The notes below the pieces were generated by a model, which made no database searches, was not told where the DNA came from, and was given only the letters and a program-made list of their open reading frames with translations. A program made the translations under genes and the position numbers. From Burkholderia pyrrocinia (lineage in GTDB: Bacteria; Pseudomonadota; Gammaproteobacteria; Burkholderiales; Burkholderiaceae), in contig NZ_CP070978.1 of NCBI RefSeq assembly GCF_018417535.1, forward strand, positions 1,488,001-1,552,000: a stretch of DNA of 64,000 nucleotides, read 5' to 3'. Shown piece after piece: positions 58,566-64,000 of this stretch. Numbering within the stretch: position 1 is the stretch's first letter; the number at the start of each line of letters is the position of its first letter.

Positions 58566-58971
58566 TGCGCTGGCTTCCAAAAAATGGCGTATTCATGGAC
58601 CAAAGCAAAAATGCCATGGCTGATGTTGGGAATCATCGTGTTGTTGGAAGCTGCTTGACTGTCTGACGCGAGAAATCCGCCGGAGGGGCTCACGGAGATT
58701 CGGTGGCCCGACTCGGCAATTCTTGTTCCTGGCCGACGCAGTTGCAAGCAGTCCGACAGGTTCCCGACGGCGTGCCCGGACCGATAGTACTATGCATGGT
58801 CACCACGACAACCCGATGCAAAAGCGGGTCGAACGCGATGCCGATGTCCCGCGACACGCAAATGCCACACAAGGCGCAAGTGCGTGTAGATTAGAACGTC
58901 GTTGCGACCTGCCACCGTGTCTTCGAATCGGTCGCCATCCGAGTCAGTCATGAAGTTGCACTGGAGCCGGC
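58566..58971. other. Intergenic region between divergent genes
   Basis: About 400 bases between the FAD enzyme and the His-rich protein gene. Open frames here are shadows. No clear promoter or RNA recognised. Confidence 0.35.
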
Positions 58972-59430
58972 ATGAACACGAAGCACAGCAAGAAGGGGCA
59001 TCTGGAAGCCGCGGCGTCGCACCACGAGCAGGCCGCGCGATATCACCGCGAGGCGTCGCGGCATTTCGAGGACGGCAAGGACTTCGCCCACGCTGCACAT
59101 CAGGCGATGATGGCCCACGGTCACACGTTGCATGCGATCGATCAGGCACACGACGCCGGCGCGCACGGCGCCAATACGCCATCGACAACGCCGTCATCGA
59201 CCGGCTCGGCCGCAAGTGCCGCGGACGTGGCAAAACTTCATGCGGCGGCCGTCGAGCTCCACACGCAAGCGGCGCAGCATATGCGCCACGCCGTCAAGCT
59301 CTTCGAGCAGGATCGAAGCGCGGCCACGCACGACGCACAGCTGGCGCTCGCCCTTGCACTGCGCGCCTTGTCCCATGGCAACGAAGCAGCGCGACTATTC
59401 GTCAAGCTCACGGCCAGCGGTGCTGCGTGA
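58972..59430 (+). CDS. His/Ala-rich helical protein of unknown function
   Basis: 152 residues from ATG 58972 (TGGAGCC upstream). No signal peptide. The first half has many His in helical order (HHEQAARYHREASRHFEDG; HAAHQAMMAHGHTLHAIDQAH), the second is a four-helix-like DVAKLHAAAVELHTQAAQHMRHAVKLF split over turns. Could bind metal or be a stress-linked helical bundle. Family not recognised. Confidence 0.65.
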   Translation: MNTKHSKKGHLEAAASHHEQAARYHREASRHFEDGKDFAHAAHQAMMAHGHTLHAIDQAHDAGAHGANTPSTTPSSTGSAASAADVAKLHAAAVELHTQAAQHMRHAVKLFEQDRSAATHDAQLALALALRALSHGNEAARLFVKLTASGAA

Positions 59431-59592
59431 ATCGAGGTTAGTCACCTCTTGCTTGGTGGGGTATTCGGCGGGATGAGGCGCCCACTTACGCATGCGCACA
59501 GCACCAGCATGTCGCGCGGACCCACGGTCGTGGGCCTCCCGTACCGATCCGCGCATGGCCAGGTATCGCGCAATCCGGCGTACCGCTTCCGA

Positions 59593-59976
59593 CTACGCCG
59601 TTCGTTCCAGCAGTTCCGTTGCGAAAGACTTCGCATGTGCGACGGCCTCTTGCGCATCCGGAAACACGCCGAGCTGCTCCCAGTGCTCTTCGGCCGCGTA
59701 CGTTCCTTTCACGCCGAGTGCCCGCTGAACGCGCAATTGCGCTGCATATCTGCCGTCCTCCAATGGTCGGGCCGTCGCTATGACCTTGTGCGGAAGATTC
59801 GGCCTTTCCGGCTGAACCAACTCGACCGGACCGCCAGGTGCACCGATATCCTTCAACTCGTTCCTCGCATTGCAGTCGGGGCAGTAGAAGCACCACCCGT
59901 CGTCCTCTTGCCTGGACCTGACCTGCCCGCGAGCCAGTACGGCACGACATTCAACGTTTTCGCAGATGAACGGCAT
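59593..59976 (-). CDS. Small zinc-ribbon-like protein, unknown function
   Basis: 127 residues, ATG 59976 after CCGGAGA. Cys pairs C-E-N-V-E-C (5-10) and C-F-Y-C-P-D-C (29-35) suggest a zinc ribbon. The rest is a small alpha/beta part with VKGTYAAEEHWEQLGVFPDAQEAVAHAKSFA (two segments). No neighbour in the same direction. Confidence 0.6.
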   Translation of the reverse strand: MPFICENVECRAVLARGQVRSRQEDDGWCFYCPDCNARNELKDIGAPGGPVELVQPERPNLPHKVIATARPLEDGRYAAQLRVQRALGVKGTYAAEEHWEQLGVFPDAQEAVAHAKSFATELLERTA

Positions 59977-60046
59977 AGCAGTCTCCGGAGTTGTTTGAGA
60001 GAAATCCTAGCATGTCCGCCGCCGGCCAACCATCGGCATTGTTGCG

Positions 60047-60252
60047 TTGCCCGACGCTGACGAAACGCGCAAGCGCGAGCCGACCACAAAGTATTTTTCG
60101 TTCGATATCGACAACCGAGCGCGCGTCGGCCGCACCCGACGGCAAACTCGAAGGGGCGTCGCTCATGCGCTCGCGACGCCCCTCTTTCGTTTTCGCAAGC
60201 CCGCTTGCCGATGCGGGACAGGTTTCCCGAGTTGCCGTAGATGTCGCTTGAC
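60047..60252. repeat. Diverged ~190-base intergenic repeat, copy 2
   Basis: Second copy of the element at 56985, with the hairpin at 60152-60183 (AGGGGCGTCGC / GCGACGCCCCT) followed by TTTCGTTTT and the same GTCGCTTGAC end. It lies between the zinc-ribbon gene and the RidA gene. Confidence 0.6.
60152..60183. terminator. Hairpin inside repeat copy 2
   Basis: An 11-base perfect stem with 10-base loop followed by CTTTCGTTTT on the plus strand. Shape is terminator-like, but no plus-strand gene ends close upstream. Confidence 0.5.
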
Positions 60253-60458
60253 GAAGCACTTCAGCCGCTCGATCCCGATCGTCAGCCGACTGCTTTCGTC
60301 GGACAAACAGGCCACCGCCATCGCACGCCGCAGTCTCCGTCGAAGCTCAACTGCTCTCCGTTCGATTTCCTAAACTGTGTGAAGGAGATCACGACCCACT
60401 GTCTGGCAGAGCGCCATCGGCCGGGTCGCGCACGGGACCGACTCCTGGAGAAAATACG

Positions 60459-60944
60459 ATGCGAACGCGCTTCCTGCTTGCCGGATTCATTGGGTCCGGT
60501 CTTCTATGCGGCTGCACAATGCCAACCGGGCAGCAAGCCGCATCCGCACGAACACCGCTTGAATACGTGCAGGCCGCCGATCAGTACGTGATCCCCGTGC
60601 CGCTCGCCCCGGCCGTCAAAGCCGGGAATTTCCTGTTCGTTTCGGGCATTCCCGCCTATGACAGGAACGGAAAGCTCGCGGTTGGCGACTTCACCAAACA
60701 GATGAATCAGGCGATGGAGAACATCACAGGCATCCTGAAAGCCGCGGGCACCGGCTGGGACCGCGTCGTGAAAGTGGATGTGATGCTCGTTCGGCGTGAG
60801 GATTTCAAGGAGATGAACCGCATCTACGCGGGCTATTTCCAGGCCGGGAAATACCCGGCCCGAAGTACCGCTATCGTGGTGTCGTTGCCGAATCCCGACT
60901 TCCTCGTGGAAATCGACTGTATCGCCGTGCTGGACAAACCATGA
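60459..60944 (+). CDS. RidA-family lipoprotein
   Basis: 161 residues, ATG 60459 with TGGAG upstream. Lipoprotein signal with lipobox LCGC (Cys19), then a RidA/YjgF fold: GNFLFVSGIPAYDRNGKL, DFTKQMNQAMENI, KVDVMLVRREDFKEMN and PARSTAIVV with the catalytic-type Arg. RidA proteins deaminate enamines in the cytoplasm, so a membrane-anchored periplasmic form is unusual. Confidence 0.82.
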   Translation: MRTRFLLAGFIGSGLLCGCTMPTGQQAASARTPLEYVQAADQYVIPVPLAPAVKAGNFLFVSGIPAYDRNGKLAVGDFTKQMNQAMENITGILKAAGTGWDRVVKVDVMLVRREDFKEMNRIYAGYFQAGKYPARSTAIVVSLPNPDFLVEIDCIAVLDKP

Positions 60945-61197
60945 AACATGTCCCGGTCAATCGGACATGCGCAGGCGCATGATCTGACCGGTTTTCGGCG
61001 TCGACGTCATTGCGTCATCCGCGCGCGGTTCAGTAGTGACTTCGCCCCCACAGCGTCGCCGGTTCGTGGAGCAGATGACGCAACCCGCCGCGTTCGATCA
61101 TGCGTTCCGCGACTTCATTCACACGCTCGAGAATCGCGTTCTCATCGACCGACTGGCTCGCGTCAGCAAGCTGACGGAACGGCGACGCGCGAAGCGC
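60945..61197. other. Intergenic region, no gene recognised
   Basis: About 250 bases. A 60-codon frame at 61036 is open but has no ribosome site or known family and runs into the iclR 3' end on the opposite strand. Confidence 0.35.
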
Positions 61198-62088
61198 CTA
61201 TACGGTTTTCCCGGATAACCCGTGCATCGGCCGCCGCAACGCGGCGTCGAACGGGTTGGTGCGCGGCCCGATCGCGTCGGCCTGGCGCCGCAGCAGTTCG
61301 ACGACCATCGGCATCCGGTCGTCGCCGAGGCGCGACGCGAGCGTGCCGACGCTCAGCGCGCCGACCGGGTAACCGGTGCGATCGAGGATCGGCACCGCGA
61401 CGCCGGCCATCCCGTCGAGCACGCCGCTGTTGCGGCCCGCGTAGCCGAGCTGCCGCACGCGTTCGATCTCGGTGCGCAGGTACACCTCGTCGAGCACGCC
61501 GTAGCCGCGGATGCGCGGCACGTTGAAGCGGATCACTTCCTCGCGTTCGGCTTCGGGCAGGAACGCGAGGATCGCGAGGCTGCCCTGCCCGACGCCGAGC
61601 GCGATGCGTCCGCCGATGTCGCCGGTAAACGAGCGGATCGGGAACGGCCCTTCGCACAGGTCGAGACACACCGCGTCGAAACCGCTCTTCACGAGCAGGA
61701 AGATCGTCTCGCCGAGGCTCGCGCACAGCCGCAGCAACGCGGGACGGCACAGCGTGCGCATGCTGCTCGGGTTGCCGGCCAGCGCGGCGAGCGCAAAGAA
61801 GTCGACGCTCAGCCGGTACAGCTTCGACTGCTCGTCCTGCTCGACCATCCCTTCGGCGATCAGCGATTGCAGGATCCGGTGCGCGGTGCCCTGCGTGAGG
61901 CCGACGGCCTTCGCGAGATGCGTGACGCGCACGCCGTCCTGCTGCATGCCGGCCAGCGCACGCAGGATCGCGAACGCGCGCTGCAGCATGCCGGTGCCCG
62001 GCGCGCCGGCCGGATCGGCTTGCTCGTCGGCGCCCGGCGCGCGCGCGGCGGGCGTGCCGCGCATTCCGGACGAAAGGGGTTCCTGCAT
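61198..62088 (-). CDS. IclR-family transcriptional regulator
   Basis: 296 residues from ATG 62088 (AGGAGA upstream). Winged HTH near residues 35-95 (MLQRAFAILRALAGM, LAKAVGLTQGTAHRILQSL) followed by the IclR effector domain (GGRIALGVGQGSLAILAFLP, GVAVPILDRTGYPVGALSV). Divergent from a Pot-type ABC importer, which it most likely controls. Confidence 0.88.
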   Translation of the reverse strand: MQEPLSSGMRGTPAARAPGADEQADPAGAPGTGMLQRAFAILRALAGMQQDGVRVTHLAKAVGLTQGTAHRILQSLIAEGMVEQDEQSKLYRLSVDFFALAALAGNPSSMRTLCRPALLRLCASLGETIFLLVKSGFDAVCLDLCEGPFPIRSFTGDIGGRIALGVGQGSLAILAFLPEAEREEVIRFNVPRIRGYGVLDEVYLRTEIERVRQLGYAGRNSGVLDGMAGVAVPILDRTGYPVGALSVGTLASRLGDDRMPMVVELLRRQADAIGPRTNPFDAALRRPMHGLSGKTV

Positions 62089-62251
62089 GCCGGCTCTCCT
62101 CGACGATTTCATTGAACGGAATACGGTAAGCCGCCATTGTCGTCCGGCCGAAATTCCCCGGGCATCCGGGTGTGCACGGGATTGACGTGCGCGTTTCGCG
62201 GTCCGGCCACCCTTCATCCATCGGAACGATTTTCGCGCGATTCTCCGATCC

Positions 62252-62268
62252 ATTCCGATCAACGGAAT
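62252..62268. promoter_or_regulatory. Candidate IclR operator
   Basis: ATTCCGATCAACGGAAT, 6-base perfect arms around 5 bases, within the 295-base divergent gap. Further GGAA/TTCC steps lie nearby (62273 onward). Confidence 0.5.
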
Positions 62269-62383
62269 TTTTCGGAAATTCATCCCGTTCAGCAGAATTC
62301 GAAATTGACGCTCCGAAATATGGCTGGCTAGAGTCCGCGTCATTGGCGCACCGGCTACGCGGTGCGCGAACCCGGAGCTCCTC

Positions 62384-63466
62384 ATGTCGTTTCTCACGCT
62401 TACGGATCTGACGAAAACCTTCGGCGAGCTCACCGCCGTCGCCGACGTCAACCTGTCGGTCGAACAAGGCGAATTCGTGTCGCTGCTCGGGCCGTCGGGC
62501 TGCGGCAAGACCACCACGCTGCAGATGATCGCCGGCTTCGTCGACGTCACGCGCGGCCGCATCGCGCTCGACGGGCAGGACATCACGCACCTGAAGCCGA
62601 ACCGCCGCGGGCTCGGCATCGTGTTCCAGAGCTATGCGCTGTTTCCGCACATGAGCGTCGCGGAGAACGTCGGCTTCGGCCTCGACATGCGCGGCGTCGA
62701 CAAGGCCGAGCGCGCGGAGCGCATCCGCGCGGCGCTCGCACTGGTGCGCCTGGATTCGCTCGCGCACCGCTTTCCGCGCGAGCTGTCGGGCGGCCAGCGG
62801 CAGCGCGTCGCGATCGCGCGCGCGGTCGTGATCGAGCCGCCGGTGCTGCTGCTCGACGAACCGATGTCGAACCTCGACGCGAAGCTGCGCGAGGACATGC
62901 AGTTCGAACTGCGCGCAATCCAGCGCAAGATCGGCACGACGACGATCATGGTCACGCACGATCAATCGGAAGCGCTGTCGATCAGCGACCGCGTGGTCGT
63001 GATGGAAGCCGGCCGCATCACGCAGACCGACACGCCGTACCGCGCATACGAGCGCCCGGAAAACCGCTTCGTGTCGCAGTTCATCGGCAAGGCGAACCTG
63101 CTGCCCGGCACGATCGTCGCGCACGACGGCAACGCGATCCGCATCGATCTCGGGCACGACCTCGCCGAGACGGGCCGCACCGCGCACCTGCCGCCGCGCG
63201 AACGCGACATGCGCGTCGGCGACGCCGTGTCGGTCTGCATCCGCCCCGAGAAGCTGCGGCTGTGCGCGCCCGATGCAGGCCGCTTCGCCGCGACGGTCAC
63301 GAGCCGCTTCTTCCTCGGCAGCCAGTGGCTGTACCGCGTCGACAGCGCGCTCGGCGAAGTGCTCGTGTGCTGCCAGAACGAAGGCGCGGAGCCGCTCGCG
63401 GAAGGCGCGCCGGTCGGCATCGACTGGCACAGCGACGCGGTGCGCGTGATGCGCCGGGAGGCCTGA
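62384..63466 (+). CDS. ABC transporter ATPase, PotA type
   Basis: 360 residues. Walker A LLGPSGCGKTTT, Q-loop VFQSYALFPHM, signature LSGGQRQR, Walker B LLLDEPMSNLDAKL, H-loop VTHDQ; then a TOBE domain (ISRPEKLRL-like: CIRPEKLRL). Import of a polyamine or other small organic cation is typical of the family. It is followed without a gap by the permease gene. Confidence 0.88.
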   Translation: MSFLTLTDLTKTFGELTAVADVNLSVEQGEFVSLLGPSGCGKTTTLQMIAGFVDVTRGRIALDGQDITHLKPNRRGLGIVFQSYALFPHMSVAENVGFGLDMRGVDKAERAERIRAALALVRLDSLAHRFPRELSGGQRQRVAIARAVVIEPPVLLLDEPMSNLDAKLREDMQFELRAIQRKIGTTTIMVTHDQSEALSISDRVVVMEAGRITQTDTPYRAYERPENRFVSQFIGKANLLPGTIVAHDGNAIRIDLGHDLAETGRTAHLPPRERDMRVGDAVSVCIRPEKLRLCAPDAGRFAATVTSRFFLGSQWLYRVDSALGEVLVCCQNEGAEPLAEGAPVGIDWHSDAVRVMRREA

Positions 63467-64000
63467 ATGCGCCAGCCTTCCCGCCCGCTGCCCACCGACG
63501 GCGCGACGGCCGGCCTCGCGCGATCCGCTACGCCCGATGTCATGCCGGCACGCCCCGCCACCGAGCGCATGCTGCACGCAACATGGCGCGCGCACGCGCC
63601 GCTGTGGCTGATGTGCGCGCCCGCGTTCGTGCTGTTCGCCGCGCTCGTGCTCGTGCCGCTCGCGATGACGTTCGTGCTGACGTTCTACCGCTTCGATCCG
63701 GCCACCGGGCCGATTGCCGCGTTCCAGTTCGGCAACTACGCGGAAGTGCTCGGCTCGTCGTACTTCCACACGATCTTCCTGCGCACGTTCGGGATCGCCG
63801 CGCTCACGACCGCGATCTGCGTCGCGATCGGCACGCCGGAAGCGTACGTGCTGTCGAAAATGCGCGACCCGTGGCGCTCGCTGTTCCTGCTCGCGATCCT
63901 CGCGCCGCTGCTCGTGTCGGTCGTCGTGCGCGCGTTCGGCTGGAGCATGCTGCTGAACACGAGCGGGCTCGTGAACCAGGCGCTCGGGCTCGTCGGCCTC
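63467..64000 (+). CDS. ABC transporter permease, PotB type, partial
   Basis: Begins ATG 63467 immediately after the ATPase stop and runs off the window, leaving 178 codons. Membrane segments near 45-70 (LWLMCAPAFVLFAALVLVPLAM) and 110 onward. The sequence matches inner-membrane permeases of the spermidine/putrescine class. A second permease and a binding protein are expected beyond the edge. Confidence 0.85.
   Translation, partial: MRQPSRPLPTDGATAGLARSATPDVMPARPATERMLHATWRAHAPLWLMCAPAFVLFAALVLVPLAMTFVLTFYRFDPATGPIAAFQFGNYAEVLGSSYFHTIFLRTFGIAALTTAICVAIGTPEAYVLSKMRDPWRSLFLLAILAPLLVSVVVRAFGWSMLLNTSGLVNQALGLVGL

Noticed and set aside
61036..61218. 60-codon plus-strand frame as a small gene or remnant
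   Set aside because: No ribosome site or recognised family; it overlaps the 3' end of iclR.

Overview
The window is high-GC, densely coded chromosomal DNA of Burkholderia type, most likely from the Burkholderia cepacia complex. The evidence is codon usage, the DUF4148, DUF2970 and DUF3348/DUF802/DUF2894 families, and an 87-residue fucose lectin that closely resembles the B. ambifaria lectin BambL and Ralstonia RSL as I remember them. I saw no rRNA, tRNA, IS element or CRISPR array.

Layout. 1-1085: end of a type VI secretion cargo module (small protein, PAAR protein with a TTR-like tail, M35-type metallopeptidase cut by the window edge). 1677-5827: TonB receptor, PnuC-family transporter and APH-fold kinase, a probable vitamin salvage set. 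6308-22218: a complete quinohemoprotein amine dehydrogenase locus. The left arm holds qhpA (diheme alpha), qhpD (radical SAM), qhpC (cross-linked gamma peptide), qhpB (beta propeller) and an acyl-CoA ligase. The right arm holds an aldehyde dehydrogenase, a sigma54 activator, qhpF (ABC exporter), qhpE (subtilisin-like protease), qhpG (flavin monooxygenase) and a porin. Three -24/-12 promoters and two copies of a TCTCAA-N-TTGAGA palindrome tie the arms into one apparent regulon, which would take amines to aldehydes, acids and acyl-CoA. 22268-26478: DUF2970 peptide, a three-domain oxidoreductase, a GST and a divergent LysR. 26684-26947: lectin gene in an AT-rich pocket. 27284-31982: TetR, SDR, Baeyer-Villiger-type monooxygenase, alpha/beta hydrolase and a carboxymuconolactone-decarboxylase-like protein. 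32342-35761: collagen-like lipoprotein with 55 Gly-Thr-Ser triplets, then an isoprenylcysteine-methyltransferase-like membrane protein. 35825-40154: CmlA/FloR-like exporter and small housekeeping genes. 40188-45281: a four-gene operon (DUF3348, a MotA-like membrane protein with an 800-residue coiled-coil tail, a MotB/OmpA-like protein, DUF2894) that looks like a proton-driven stator machine; this is the most intriguing system here. 45625-51377: LysE, GNAT, a secreted protein, and a D-tartrate locus (dctA, tarD, LysR). 51631-54968: a flavin disulfide reductase, an epimerase and an XRE regulator with a perfect operator. 55054-57038: DUF2946, an outer-membrane protein, CopC and a truncated CopD-like remnant. 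57267-61197: FAD halogenase-like enzyme, two hypothetical genes, a RidA lipoprotein, and two copies of a diverged intergenic repeat. 61198-64000: IclR regulator and a Pot-type ABC importer running off the edge.

Start sites were chosen from Shine-Dalgarno sequences, overlaps and family N-termini. Family names come from reading the translations; no database search was run.
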